From assembly GCF_023703085.1 (NCBI RefSeq), contig NZ_JAMQJY010000001.1:124001-188000 (forward strand): 64,000 nt of DNA, in the 5' to 3' direction. Source of the stretch: Alkalicoccobacillus plakortidis. Lineage in GTDB: Bacteria; Bacillota; Bacilli; Bacillales; Bacillaceae_D. Below are positions 1 through 10,458 of this stretch, in pieces. The notes beneath the pieces were generated by a model that worked only from the letters and a program-made list of their open reading frames with translations, searched no databases and was not told the origin of the DNA. The position numbers and the translations under genes are program-made. The stretch's first letter is position 1. The number at the start of each line of letters is the position of its first letter.

Positions 1-2
1 TA

Positions 3-689
3 GTCATTCGATTAGGAGGAGAGGAGTTTGTCTTGCTACTGCCTAATACAAATGCAGAACAGGCTCTCATCATGACTGAACGATTTAGAGAAGGCTTTCA
101 AAAGGTTCAATTTCCATATCAACATGATTCTTTTCGCGTAACGTTTTCAGCTGGAATCTCAGAAGTATCAAAGTCTATTAGTAAAGTGGAAGAATTAAGT
201 GATCAGGCAGATAAAGCGTTATATGCGGCAAAACGTACTGGGAGAAATAAGACCCTAATGTACGATCCATTAGAGGTCTATGAGGCTGAACAAGTTGTTA
301 CTATTTGTATTGTTGATGACGATGAAATATTAAGACAGTTGGTAGAGGAACAACTTCAAAAAATAAGTGTAAGTGGATTCAGATTTCAAATATTAACGTT
401 TGAAAGTGGCAAAGCGTTCCTTGATACAGATTGGTATCAACCAAGGCAAAAGTTTTTAGTGATTCTTGATCGAATGATGCCAGGAATAAATGGCCTTGAC
501 GTTTTAAATCAGATTCGAACAAATTACCCGGAATTAGATATTATGGTTGTGATGTTAACGGGACAATCAAACGAAACAGAAATTGTTCAAGCGCTAAATG
601 CAGGGGCGGATGACTATATTACTAAACCATTCCAACCAGATGAATTACGTGCTCGCATACAGAGATTACTTCAACGAACTTTATTATAA
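3..689 (+). CDS. GGDEF-response regulator protein, C-terminal part (5' end outside window)
   Basis: The reading frame is open from the left edge, so the N-terminus is missing. The first residues hold GGEEF, the active-site signature of diguanylate cyclases, which make cyclic-di-GMP from GTP. A receiver domain follows from about residue 95, with the acidic cluster VDDDE, the phospho-acceptor Asp in LDRMMP and the Lys in TKPF. A C-terminal receiver after GGDEF is less common than the reverse order. It sits 24 bases before a CheY-like gene and a hybrid kinase, so the three probably form one signalling operon. Cyclase activity is inferred from the motif; the substrate-binding region is cut off. 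Confidence 0.85.
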   Translation, partial: VIRLGGEEFVLLLPNTNAEQALIMTERFREGFQKVQFPYQHDSFRVTFSAGISEVSKSISKVEELSDQADKALYAAKRTGRNKTLMYDPLEVYEAEQVVTICIVDDDEILRQLVEEQLQKISVSGFRFQILTFESGKAFLDTDWYQPRQKFLVILDRMMPGINGLDVLNQIRTNYPELDIMVVMLTGQSNETEIVQALNAGADDYITKPFQPDELRARIQRLLQRTLL

Positions 690-713
690 AAGGTATAGGA
701 ATGAGGGATTGGT

Positions 714-1076
714 ATGAAAAAGGTATTAGTTGCAGACGATGAAGAAGTTCTAAGAATGTTAATTACAGATACATTAGAAGACTTAGATTTAGATGTGTAT
801 GAAGCAACAGATGGTAAAGAAGCACTAGATCTAATACAAGAGCATGATTTTGATCTTCTTGTATTAGATTATATGATGCCTGAGATGACAGGAATTGAGG
901 TTATAGAGAAAGTAAGAACGATTGAGAATAAGAAGCAGGTCTTAATTATGATGCTAACGGCAAAAAGTCAGCAAGCGGACCAAGAGGAAATTTTAAAAAA
1001 GGGTGCAGATTTCTTCTTGGCAAAACCCTTTAGTCCAATAACCTTAATGGATCGTGTGCAGGAGATATTAAAATGA
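714..1076 (+). CDS. single-domain (CheY-like) response regulator
   Basis: This 120-residue protein is a receiver domain only. Visible are the acidic pair (VADDEE), the phospho-acceptor Asp in VLDYMMP, the switch Thr in MLTA and the Lys in AKPF. There is no output domain, so it should act by binding a partner or by passing phosphate on. Its stop overlaps the start of the hybrid kinase in ATGA, which implies translational coupling. The likely partner is that kinase or the upstream GGDEF protein, but this is inferred from position only. Confidence 0.9.
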   Translation: MKKVLVADDEEVLRMLITDTLEDLDLDVYEATDGKEALDLIQEHDFDLLVLDYMMPEMTGIEVIEKVRTIENKKQVLIMMLTAKSQQADQEEILKKGADFFLAKPFSPITLMDRVQEILK

Positions 1077-3931
1077 AGGAGTATTTTCAAAAAAGCTTAA
1101 ATCGACAATTAGTGTCATTTATGGCCATTATTATATTTGTCACATTAATTCTTGGTACAGGTTTAATCTATTATGTTAGTGCAAATCAAACGAGCTACAT
1201 TGATAATAGACAGGAATTAGTTGAAAAACAAGATCTTGCTTTTCAGATAGATACGAAAGTCAATCAGATGTTAATCCATTTAAGAGGCTATTTTGCATTT
1301 CAATCTGATAAAGAGTATTCACTTTTAATAAGTGATTTAGAATCTATAAGTCAATCTATAGATGAGTTCTCATATATGAACCTGGAGTCAGAAGAGGTTG
1401 AATTTATTGATGCGGTGGATATATTAATCGAACAAGTAGAAAGTTTTATTCCTACAGCAGTAGAACTAATAAATAATGAGAACTTAGAAGAATTAAGGGA
1501 AATCGGAAACTCAAGTGGAGGAGAAGTTGTTAATCAATTAACAGCACTAACTACTGAAAATCTAAAACAAACAAATGACAAGCTTGCTAATCTGAGCTCA
1601 GATTATACGAAAGCAAACAATACCGTCTTATGGCTACTATTTGGCTTTATAGTCATCTTTATAGCGGCATTGTTTTTAATTATTCGTCGGATTTTCACAA
1701 AAATTGGTAAGCCACTAGGTGATTTAACGTTAGCAAGTCAACAACTTGCAGCTGGTAAGGATGTTAACCTTATTGAGAGTAATAGGGAAGACGAGGTAGG
1801 AATTCTTTCGCGTACATTTAATGGGATGGTGTACACCTTACAAGAAAAAGAAGAAGAATTAATTGCTCAAAATGAAGAATTAATTAGCCAACAGGAAGAA
1901 CTCGAACATCAGCAATTTAAGCTCCGTTCATCTTTAGAAGAAACGGAATCAGTTAGGCAAGTATTAGAAAAATACAATCGATTAAACCACTCTATTTCAG
2001 TTACCTTAAATGAACAAGAGCTTCTTGAACAAATTATTGATCATATGGGTGAACTATATCCTGTTGAACGAATGGGATTTGTTTTATTAAAAGGAAGTAA
2101 GAGAGTCGCGGTACGTGGGATTAGTGACAATCTTATGAAAGTATTATCTGAGACCTTTCACGATGGAATGGGTGTCTTGCTTAACGAGAAAAAAACATGT
2201 CATCAAGTGAAACGAAAATCATCGAAATATGAGCAAGGTATTGCAGAAGAACCAATTGATGTGTATGACCTGTATGTACCTGTCTACTCTTCTTCTAAAG
2301 ATCTTACTGCAGTGTTTTGTGCAACTAGAGTTGGTACTAGTTTTTCTGGCAAGGAGCAGAAGGAACTACAGGGAGTTATGGGACATATAGCAATAGCCGT
2401 TGAACGAGTTATGTTATATGAACAAACTGAACAGGATCGACAACTAAATCAAGATATCATTGATAATGTTAATGAAGGCATTCAATTTATGGATCGTGAG
2501 GGGATGCTACTAAGATCTAATGAACTATTTAGAGAGATGGTCAATCTACCGCAGGATGGTTTTGAATTAGAATATAAGCAGTACGATTCCTGGAAACATC
2601 AGTGGTTAGATCATGTAGAAGAGGCGGATAAATTAGCGTCATTTTTGGATCAAGTATTGCTCGCAGAAACGGATGAAATCCTTTCAATGAAATACAAATT
2701 AATTGAAGGGTCACGGATGATTGAAGTATATGCTGAACCTGTTTATCAAGATGAAGTACGAAAAGGAACAATTCTTGTACATCGTGATATTACAAAAGAG
2801 CATGAAGTCGATCAAATGAAGTCCGAACTCGTAAGTACTGTAAGTCACGAGCTTCGAACACCTTTATCGAGTATTCTTGGCTTTACCGAATTAATGATTG
2901 AGCGCGAATTAAAACAAGCTCGTCAAGAAAAATATCTGAAAACCATTCATAAAGAAGCAAACAGATTAACAAATCTAATTAATGATTTTTTGGATTTGCA
3001 GCGAATGGAATCCAATGTTCAAACGTATAACAAAAATTCAGTAGACCTTAAGGAACTTCTTGTACAAGTGATTGCAAAATATGAGCCGACCTACAAAGAT
3101 CATCAATTTATGATTCGAGACTTGGCGAATCAAACAGTTGTATGGGCAGATGCAGATCGAATGGAGCAGGTGTTCATTAACATCATCAGTAATGCCGTTA
3201 AGTTCTCTCCAAATGGTGGGCATGTAGAGGTTGTACTTTTAAATAAAGTGGATTCTTTATATATTCATATAAATGACGAAGGACTTGGTATTCCTGAAGC
3301 GGAATTAGGAAAAATGTTTACAAAGTTTCATCGAATTGATAATTCTGATAGAAGAAAAATCGGAGGAACAGGACTGGGACTACCAATTACAAAAGAAATT
3401 TTAGAAGCACACGGTGGGTCTATTTCAGTTAAATCTGAACTTGGAGTTGGTAGTACCTTTATTTTAGCCCTCCCATATGAAATTCAGTCATCACTGCTTC
3501 CAATCTCAACAATTAATGCTGATGATATGAATCGATTCAGAGTGGCTATTATTGAAGATGACCAAAGTCTTGCTTTACTACTTGCAGAGGAACTGAAGCA
3601 AAGTGGCTTTGAGGTTCAACATTTCCTTAATCCTCAAAAAGCTCTTGATCAAATTAAAACCCAACAGATTGATGCAGTTGTTGTAGATTTAATGCTAGGT
3701 GATGAAATGGATGGTTGGGAATTTATAAAGGCACTCAAGCAATCCGATGAAACTAAGAATCTACCTGTATTCATCTCATCTGCACTTAACGAAATTAGCG
3801 GACGAGCAGCAGAATTTGACGTAAGTAAATATTTAACAAAGCCTTATCCACCGCATGAATTATCTACTGTAATTAAAAATACCTTATCAAGTGATAAAAA
3901 AATTGGTCAAATCGTTATGCCAGAGGAGTAA
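1073..3931 (+). CDS. membrane hybrid sensor histidine kinase with C-terminal receiver
   Basis: The 952-residue protein has a transmembrane segment at about 13-35, an extracytoplasmic domain to about 183, a second membrane segment at about 184-204, HAMP, a glutamate/glutamine-rich coiled coil (about 255-300), GAF-like and PAS-like regions, a HisKA domain with H-box VSHELRTP (His near 592), a HATPase with N-box and GTGLGL, and a receiver with Asp near 873 (VVDLMLG) and Lys in TKPYPP. It should autophosphorylate and pass phosphate to its own receiver and to the CheY-like protein it overlaps by 4 bases. The stimulus is unknown. Hybrid kinases of this size are uncommon in Bacillaceae. Confidence 0.92.
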   Translation: MKEYFQKSLNRQLVSFMAIIIFVTLILGTGLIYYVSANQTSYIDNRQELVEKQDLAFQIDTKVNQMLIHLRGYFAFQSDKEYSLLISDLESISQSIDEFSYMNLESEEVEFIDAVDILIEQVESFIPTAVELINNENLEELREIGNSSGGEVVNQLTALTTENLKQTNDKLANLSSDYTKANNTVLWLLFGFIVIFIAALFLIIRRIFTKIGKPLGDLTLASQQLAAGKDVNLIESNREDEVGILSRTFNGMVYTLQEKEEELIAQNEELISQQEELEHQQFKLRSSLEETESVRQVLEKYNRLNHSISVTLNEQELLEQIIDHMGELYPVERMGFVLLKGSKRVAVRGISDNLMKVLSETFHDGMGVLLNEKKTCHQVKRKSSKYEQGIAEEPIDVYDLYVPVYSSSKDLTAVFCATRVGTSFSGKEQKELQGVMGHIAIAVERVMLYEQTEQDRQLNQDIIDNVNEGIQFMDREGMLLRSNELFREMVNLPQDGFELEYKQYDSWKHQWLDHVEEADKLASFLDQVLLAETDEILSMKYKLIEGSRMIEVYAEPVYQDEVRKGTILVHRDITKEHEVDQMKSELVSTVSHELRTPLSSILGFTELMIERELKQARQEKYLKTIHKEANRLTNLINDFLDLQRMESNVQTYNKNSVDLKELLVQVIAKYEPTYKDHQFMIRDLANQTVVWADADRMEQVFINIISNAVKFSPNGGHVEVVLLNKVDSLYIHINDEGLGIPEAELGKMFTKFHRIDNSDRRKIGGTGLGLPITKEILEAHGGSISVKSELGVGSTFILALPYEIQSSLLPISTINADDMNRFRVAIIEDDQSLALLLAEELKQSGFEVQHFLNPQKALDQIKTQQIDAVVVDLMLGDEMDGWEFIKALKQSDETKNLPVFISSALNEISGRAAEFDVSKYLTKPYPPHELSTVIKNTLSSDKKIGQIVMPEE

Positions 3932-3965
3932 AAAGGTTTATTATATAAAATAAGAGGGAAATTTT

Positions 3966-3994
3966 AAGACATGCTCTTGCATGTCTTTTTTTCT
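3966..3994 (+). terminator. rho-independent terminator of the signalling operon
   Basis: A 9-bp stem AAGACATGC / GCATGTCTT with a 4-base loop is followed by a T run. It separates the kinase operon from the carotenoid operon. Confidence 0.85.
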
Positions 3995-4031
3995 TAATAT
4001 GATCTTCTATACACAGACAGGGTGAAAATGA

Positions 4032-5528
4032 ATGACTAAACATATAGCAGTAGTTGGGGCAGGGCCAGGTGGATTAGCTTGTGCAATGCTACTAGCCGGT
4101 CGAGGATATCACGTGGATGTCTATGAAAAGCAGCCATACCTTGGTGGTCGTACGTCCGCATTTAAGAAAGATGGATATACCTTTGATCGCGGCCCAACAT
4201 TTCTAAGCATGCCGTACATATTGGAAGAGTTATTTGATTTTGTTGGTAGAAAACTAGATGACTATCTTGATCTATTAAAAGTTGAGCCAATGTATGAATT
4301 ACGGTTTAAAGACCTAGTATTTAGTCCTTCTGCTACCTTCCAATCGACCTTTGAACAAATCCAGTCCTTGTTCCCCGGAGATGAGCTTGGATATAAGCGG
4401 TTTATGGAAGATACAAGACGGAAAATGAATGCACTTCTTCCGGTCTTGCAGAATCGTCATAGCTCCTTACTCGATTACGCCAGATGGAGAACCATTAAAG
4501 CTCTACCGGAGTTATCATTAAATCAGTCTTTATATGAGGTATTAGATTCATATTTTACAGATGAGCGTTTAAAGCTATCTTTCACCTTTCAGTCGAAGTA
4601 TCTGGGAATGTCCCCGTGGGAGTGCCCAGGTGCGTTTAGTATCCTGTCTTATATGGAACATGAGTATGGGGTCTGGCATCCAAGAGGTGGATTAAACCAG
4701 ATCTCAGAGGCAATGGCCAAAGTTGTTCAAGAGTATGGTGGACGTATTCACCTGAACACACCAATTAAACAAATCCTTACCAAAAATAAATCAGTCTATG
4801 GCCTTGAACTAGAAAATGGTGAAGCGTATCAATACGATGATGTCGTTATAAATGCAGATTTTGCTTATGCGATGACTGAGTTATTTTCAGAAACGAAGCT
4901 AAAACAGCATACAAAAGCAAAGCTAGATAAAAAGAACTATTCTTGTTCGTCGTTTATGATTTATATTGGCTTAGACAAGCAATATGACCAAACGCACCAT
5001 ACCGTCGTTTTCTCAGAGGATTACAAAAAAAATGTAGAAGAAATCACTAAAAGTAAAACGTTATCCGCGGATCCATCTATCTATATTCAAAACCCTGTTG
5101 TGACTGATTCAAGTTTGGCACCTTCAGGAAAGTCAGGTCTCTATATTCTTGCACCAGTCCCGAATAACTTTAGTCTATTAGATTGGGAAAGACATAAATA
5201 CGAGTTTAGAGACTTGATTTACGATATTATTGAGCAACGAACGGAATTTGAAAATCTAAGAGATCATGTAGTATTTGAAGAACTACTAACGCCAGATGAT
5301 TGGCAAAATCATCATAATATTTATCAAGGTGCGACATTTAACCTTGCTCATAATTTAGGACAAATGATGTACTTTAGGCCTCATAATCAATTTCAGGAGC
5401 TTAATAACTGCTGGTTAGTAGGAGGCGGAACACATCCAGGAAGCGGTTTGCCGACCATTTTTGAATCGGCTCGAATTACTGCCAACTCGTTAATGGATGC
5501 AGACAAAAAGGGGTTATACAAACAATGA
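4032..5528 (+). CDS. CrtN/CrtI-family FAD-dependent carotenoid desaturase/oxidase (first paralogue)
   Basis: The 498-residue protein starts with the dinucleotide-binding fold GAGPGGLACAML and LGGRTSAF, and ends with the family motif GGGTHPGSGLPTIFESA. It is one of three CrtN/CrtI-type proteins in the cluster. It lacks the closer CrtN hallmarks seen in the next gene, so it may be a second desaturase or a terminal methyl oxidase; sequence alone does not decide. It overlaps the next gene by 4 bases (ATGA) and heads the operon with crtN and crtM. The start has GGTGA upstream. Confidence 0.85.
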   Translation: MTKHIAVVGAGPGGLACAMLLAGRGYHVDVYEKQPYLGGRTSAFKKDGYTFDRGPTFLSMPYILEELFDFVGRKLDDYLDLLKVEPMYELRFKDLVFSPSATFQSTFEQIQSLFPGDELGYKRFMEDTRRKMNALLPVLQNRHSSLLDYARWRTIKALPELSLNQSLYEVLDSYFTDERLKLSFTFQSKYLGMSPWECPGAFSILSYMEHEYGVWHPRGGLNQISEAMAKVVQEYGGRIHLNTPIKQILTKNKSVYGLELENGEAYQYDDVVINADFAYAMTELFSETKLKQHTKAKLDKKNYSCSSFMIYIGLDKQYDQTHHTVVFSEDYKKNVEEITKSKTLSADPSIYIQNPVVTDSSLAPSGKSGLYILAPVPNNFSLLDWERHKYEFRDLIYDIIEQRTEFENLRDHVVFEELLTPDDWQNHHNIYQGATFNLAHNLGQMMYFRPHNQFQELNNCWLVGGGTHPGSGLPTIFESARITANSLMDADKKGLYKQ

Positions 5529-6994
5529 AAACCATTATAGTTGGCGGAGGAATTGGTGGTTTAATTACTGCCCTTTACTTAACAAAACGAGGCGAACAAG
5601 TAGCCATAATTGAAAAAGAAGAAATGCTCGGTGGGCGATTGGCTTTTATTCAAAAAGATGGGTTCACGATTGATAAAGGACCTACCATCGTTTTGCTTCC
5701 TGAGATGATCAGGTCCATATTGGAAGAAGTAGGGGTTGACCCTAACAGTTTGGAAATGGTTCGAATAGACCCACTTTATTCGTTGACCTATTCTGATGGC
5801 ACAACATTTATGAAGTGGAGTAACAAAGAGAAGCAGCTTGCTGAAATAAATCGGGTTTTTCCAGGGGAAGAGCAATCTTTTTTATCGTACCTTGATACGA
5901 TGAATAAGCGCTTTACACTTGGAAAATCAGTTTTTTTAGATCGTCAATTTATAAAAAAGCGTGATTTTTTCAGTTTTCCATCTTTAGTGGCTTTAATGAA
6001 GTTGAAGGCTTATCAATCCGTAGAAAAACAGACAGCACAATTCTTTAAGGATCAACGTCTTCAAGAGGCTTTTTCTTTACAGACTTTGTATATTGGTGGG
6101 GCACCGTCTACGTCTCCTGCCTTATATTCACTTGTATCATTTAGTGAGCACTATCATGGTATTTGGTATGTGAAGGGTGGATACGGAAGTCTAATTCCAA
6201 TTCTTGAAAAAGAATTAAAAATGCGTGGTGTAGAGATCTACCTAAATACAACAATTAACCGGATTGAAGAAAAAGATAATAGAGTATCTGCTGTTCATTC
6301 TGAAGATCAGTGCTTTGAAGCAGATCGCTTTGTCATGAATGGAGAAATTCCACTTGTAAAAGCAATGCTTCCCGAGAAACAGCCTAAAAGACCAGCATAT
6401 ATCTCTTCGTCATCTTGTCTATTGCTTTATTTTGGCCTAAATAAAACGTATGAAGAAGCAAACGTACATCAATTTTATATGTCAGAGGATTTCAAAAAGA
6501 ATATGAAAGAGATTTTTGCGGATAAAAGGTTACCGTCGAATCCATCTCTTTATGCGTTTCACCCATCTAAAATAGATGACACTTTGGCACCATCAGGGAA
6601 AGCTGTGCTATACGTTCTAATTCCAGTGCCTTCTGGTTCTGAAATTGATTGGAAGGACGTGGATGCGTTTATAGATTCTTGTATCGAAACATTAGAATCA
6701 TGGCATTTCCCTAACCTGCGAGAGCATATGGAATGGATGGAGGTTCGAACTCCACAAGATGCAGAAGAAGACGGACTGTTTCAGGGTGGAAGCTTTGGGC
6801 TCGCACCAGTTTTAAAACAGTCTGGAGTTTTTAGGCCACAGATAAAACCGTTTGGCAGAGATAATTTATATGCCGTTGGAGCGTCTGTTCATCCTGGAGG
6901 AGGCATTCCAATAGTGATGCAGGGAGCAAAGCTTTTGTCTGATTATCTTGCTAATGAGACAGAACCAGCTATAAGGAAGGAGAAATCTGTTTGA
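5525..6994 (+). CDS. crtN: 4,4'-diapophytoene (dehydrosqualene) desaturase CrtN
   Basis: This 489-residue member of the CrtN family introduces the double bonds that turn colourless 4,4'-diapophytoene into yellow diaponeurosporene. An N-terminal FAD motif (GGGIGGLITAL) is followed by KDGFTIDKGPTIV, FLDRQF and LQTLYIG, which match staphylococcal CrtN better than its two paralogues here do. The C-terminus carries GASVHPGGGIPIV. It is coupled by 4-base overlaps to the upstream paralogue and to crtM, its substrate supplier. It should be FAD-dependent and membrane-associated. Confidence 0.88.
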   Translation: MKTIIVGGGIGGLITALYLTKRGEQVAIIEKEEMLGGRLAFIQKDGFTIDKGPTIVLLPEMIRSILEEVGVDPNSLEMVRIDPLYSLTYSDGTTFMKWSNKEKQLAEINRVFPGEEQSFLSYLDTMNKRFTLGKSVFLDRQFIKKRDFFSFPSLVALMKLKAYQSVEKQTAQFFKDQRLQEAFSLQTLYIGGAPSTSPALYSLVSFSEHYHGIWYVKGGYGSLIPILEKELKMRGVEIYLNTTINRIEEKDNRVSAVHSEDQCFEADRFVMNGEIPLVKAMLPEKQPKRPAYISSSSCLLLYFGLNKTYEEANVHQFYMSEDFKKNMKEIFADKRLPSNPSLYAFHPSKIDDTLAPSGKAVLYVLIPVPSGSEIDWKDVDAFIDSCIETLESWHFPNLREHMEWMEVRTPQDAEEDGLFQGGSFGLAPVLKQSGVFRPQIKPFGRDNLYAVGASVHPGGGIPIVMQGAKLLSDYLANETEPAIRKEKSV

Positions 6995-7824
6995 AGACGT
7001 TAGAAGACGCCTATCAGGATTGCCACAAGATTATAAATCGTCATTCGAAAACCTTTTCTAAAGCCTTTAGCTTGCTGCCTGCAGCAAAAAGAAAAGCTGT
7101 ATGGGCAATCTATGCCTTTTGTCGAAGTGTTGATGATATTGTGGATGAGGGAGCAAATCCTCATGAGGAACTGGCTGAATTCGAAAAACAATTTGAACTG
7201 TTTTTGAATCAGGAATTACCACTTGAGCAATCGATGTGGTTAGCTTTAGATGATGTATTTAAGAAATTTGACGTTAATAAACAAGCTTTTACCGATATGA
7301 TTAAAGGACAACAAATGGACCTTGTCAAAAATCGCTATTATACAATGGAGGAAGTGGAAGAGTATTCGTATTATGTTGCAGGAACAGTAGGGTTAATGCT
7401 ATTACCTGTTCTTGCTCCAAATAACCATAAGCAGCTTGAAGCGGGTGGTAAGTCTCTAGGGACGGCTATGCAGATTACGAATATCCTGCGAGATATTGGT
7501 GAAGATATCCAGCGAGGTAGAATTTATTTGCCCTCAGATCTAATGGATTTATTCGGAGTCACAGAAGAGCAAATCAAGGCTAGTGAGGTAACGGACTCCT
7601 TCATAGAGTTGTGGGAACACATGGCTACACGTGCTGAAGATCTGTACAAGCTTGCATTAGAATCTATTGAATACTATCCAATAGATGCACGTATGCCAGT
7701 AAAGGGTGCTGCGTACATGTATCGAGCCATATTAAATTCTGTAAGAAGAAATCAATATCAAGTATTCACTACTCGATCATTCATTACTCAAGAAGAGAAA
7801 CAAAATATTCTTTCGCAATTATAA
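6991..7824 (+). CDS. crtM: 4,4'-diapophytoene (dehydrosqualene) synthase CrtM
   Basis: This 277-residue squalene/phytoene synthase joins two farnesyl diphosphates head to head, the first committed C30 carotenoid step. The first aspartate-rich motif is in FCRSVDDIVDE and the second in NILRDIGEDIQRGRIYLP. The TTG start at 6991 overlaps the crtN stop and is preceded by AAGGAAGGAGA. The farnesyl rather than geranylgeranyl preference is inferred from the CrtN-type neighbours. Confidence 0.9.
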   Translation: MKTLEDAYQDCHKIINRHSKTFSKAFSLLPAAKRKAVWAIYAFCRSVDDIVDEGANPHEELAEFEKQFELFLNQELPLEQSMWLALDDVFKKFDVNKQAFTDMIKGQQMDLVKNRYYTMEEVEEYSYYVAGTVGLMLLPVLAPNNHKQLEAGGKSLGTAMQITNILRDIGEDIQRGRIYLPSDLMDLFGVTEEQIKASEVTDSFIELWEHMATRAEDLYKLALESIEYYPIDARMPVKGAAYMYRAILNSVRRNQYQVFTTRSFITQEEKQNILSQL

Positions 7825-7830
7825 ACGTTT

Positions 7831-7867
7831 AAAAACGATTGATTCTCAAATGAGATTCAATCGTTTT
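7831..7867. terminator. bidirectional terminator between convergent carotenoid operons
   Basis: The stem AAAAACGATTGA / TCAATCGTTTTT is flanked by A and T tracts, so it can end transcription of crtM (+) and of the CrtP-like gene (-). Confidence 0.85.
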
Positions 7868-7883
7868 TTGTTGGCGATGTATA

Positions 7884-9351
7884 TTAATTTTGATTACTTA
7901 ACAATTTAGCTACATTCAGTCCACTTAACACTACCATTGGAGAGCCTCCACCTGGGTGCGTAGAACCACCTACAAAATAGATATTCTCTAAGTCACGCGC
8001 TTTATTAGCAGGACGGAGAAAAGCGTTCTTTTTTGTATTGGCAGATACACCGTAAAGAGCGCCACGATAGGCATGATAATCTTGATGAATCTGGTCAGGT
8101 GAGATTATTTGGTCTTCAATGATATGAGGCCCCAAATTCAGACCGTAGGAAGTTAAAAGTGTATAAATGTGTTGCTTATAATCCTCAAGACTAATCTGAT
8201 TATCGTGCTTGTTTAGGGCGGGTGCATTAACCAGGATAAATAAATTGTCTCCATCAGGTGAAGCAGTTGGGTCAGTGTAAGACGAGTTGCTAATATAGAT
8301 AGTCGGGTGTTCACTGTATGTTTTCTTTGAGAATAGGTCATCAAACTCCTGCTGATAATTAGAGCTAAAATAAACCTGGTGATGAACCAATTCAGGCAAT
8401 CGCTTGTCTAAGGCAGCAAGGATAACAAAAGCTGAGATTGATGGTTCAAGCTTGTCTCTTTGTAGATTTGTAAAAGATGGTCTATCTTTTTCTTCAATAA
8501 GATCAGGAAATACCTTTAATAAATCACCATTAATGATCACATCATCACAGCAGACAAAGGAACCGTCCGAGAATTCAACACCTTCTGCTCTCTGATCAGC
8601 TACTTGAATACGAACAGCTTCCATACTCGGGTACAGCTCTACACCTAATTCGTTTGCTCTCCTCGTAAAACCTTCTGCAATACTAGGATTACCGCCCTCA
8701 GCATAATAAACTCCTTGTATCAACTCAAGATAGGCAATCATTGAAAAGGTCGCCGGTGTTAAATACGGGGATGAACCAATGTAGGTCGCATATCGGTTTA
8801 ACATTTGTACAACATTAGGGTGCTTAAAAAAACGACGATGAAAGGAGTCTAGAGTTGTGAATGGATACACTTTGAACAAGGCCTTAGATAACGATGGAGA
8901 CAGATAGTCCTTCCAGCTTGTGAAGGTCCGTGGAAAAAAATAATCAGTAGATAATTTATACAGATCATTTACTTCTTTTAGATAGCGATCATAGGCTGCT
9001 TCAGTTACGCCAAATGAGGCAAGGTTTTGTTTCATTTTCTCTGAATCGGCTGTCATATCTAAATACGTACCGTCAGCAAAGTGATTTCTTGTATGTATAT
9101 CTAAGCGTTTGAATGTGAAATAATCCCTTGGTTCGGCGCCTGACTCACTAATGACTCGATTGAAGACTTCTGGCATGGTCATCGTGTTAGGACCAAAATC
9201 AAAAGAAGCCATTCCGAGCCGATACCTGCGCATCTTGCCACCCATATGGCTGTTTTTTTCAAAAAGTTTAACCTTAAATCCTTTAGACGCAAGTGAAATA
9301 GCCGAACTAAGTCCAAGCTAAGCCACCTCCAATTATGACAATGGTTTTCAT
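7884..9351 (-). CDS. crtP: CrtP-like diaponeurosporene oxidase, frameshifted near its N-terminus
   Basis: This third CrtN-family protein is closest to staphylococcal CrtP, which oxidises the terminal methyl of diaponeurosporene. Shared features are YIGSSPYLTPATFSM, the YRGALYGVSANTKKN region and VGGSTHPGGGSPMV. The ATG at 9351 overlaps the glycosyltransferase stop (ATGA). After IIGGGLA the frame breaks: on the plus strand 9313-9318 reads CCAAGC where CCAGC would restore IGGGLAGLSSAISLASKG and a full FAD-binding fold. The corrected length is 488 residues. The one-base insertion matches eleven others in this window, so I treat the gene as intact. Confidence 0.82.
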
Positions 9352-10458
9352 GAATATGTGCGTCCTTTCCAGGTGAATCCTGATTTGTTTAGAGAAAGAT
9401 ACATGGAGCGTATGAGAATGATGATAAAAGATAGTGCTGAAAAAGGCATAAATAACCCAATCCATATTTTCTGATTCGATAACCAATCAATAAGTAGACG
9501 AATCATAAGACTAATGACCAAAGGCAGTGCCCATAGCCAGTGCAGTGTAAAAGCAAACCAAAGCAGAAGCAATGGTAGCACAAACGCAAGACTGTAGAAG
9601 CTAATTACAATAACGGCTAACAAGAAGGAGCGACCAATACCTGGGAAAGCATTTTTGGAGAACCCATTCCACACTTCACGGTTACTGTGATACATATAAC
9701 ACGTAGCATGACTTGTCATGTTAGCGAGACATGTTCGTTCACCAGATTGTTTCACCGCTCTTGTAAGGTGAACATCTTCCACAAGTGAACTTTTAACTGC
9801 TTGATGCCCACCAAATGATCGATAGATTTTAGAATCAAAAAACATAAAACTCCCATGTGCGGCACTTGCTGCAGCATATGTTGTATAGTTCGCTAGATAC
9901 AGAGGTAGGTGCAAATAAATTAAGACATGCTGCATTGGGACAAGTAAACTAGCTAAAAACCCATCGACCGGAAATTTCGGAAATCCTGAGAGTAGGCCAA
10001 CACGTTTCTTATCTAATAACTCGAGCGATAGTTCAATTGTATTAGGTTCTAATCTGACATCAGCATCTAGAAAAAGCAAGTATTCTCCTGATGCTTGTTG
10101 ACTTAGCTGATGACAAGCATACACTTTGCCAACCCAAGCCTTTTGGGAGTGACTTTCCATTGATTAGTTTGCTGTTTGCAAGTTGATGACTTTGTTGTCT
10201 CAGTAACTCTTGTGTACGATCCGATGATTGATCATCTAAAAAAATGAATTCCAAGTTGGGATATGTTAGCTTTTTAAGATTTTTTACTAAAGCTTCAACG
10301 TTCTTCTGCTCGTTCCGTAACGGAACCAGCACCGATACGAGTGAAGTTTTTTTAGTGGGAAACACGTTTTTAAGCCTAGGCATAAATGATTGATTAATCA
10401 TAACCCAGATTAGAAGACCAACAAGAAAAAAGATAAGAAAATAAAGGAGCATAATCAT
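9348..10458 (-). CDS. crtQ: CrtQ-like family 2 glycosyltransferase, frameshifted
   Basis: It should transfer sugar to a carotenoid carboxylate or hydroxyl, as CrtQ does in staphyloxanthin synthesis. An N-terminal membrane anchor is followed by VLVPLRNE, LDDQSSDRT and FLDADVRL, with several membrane segments at the C-terminus. The frame breaks at 10134-10139 (CCAAGC on +); removing one A gives LPKGWVGKVYACHQ and joins both halves into 369 residues. It overlaps the acyltransferase upstream and the oxidase downstream by ATGA junctions. The acceptor is inferred from context. Confidence 0.82.
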
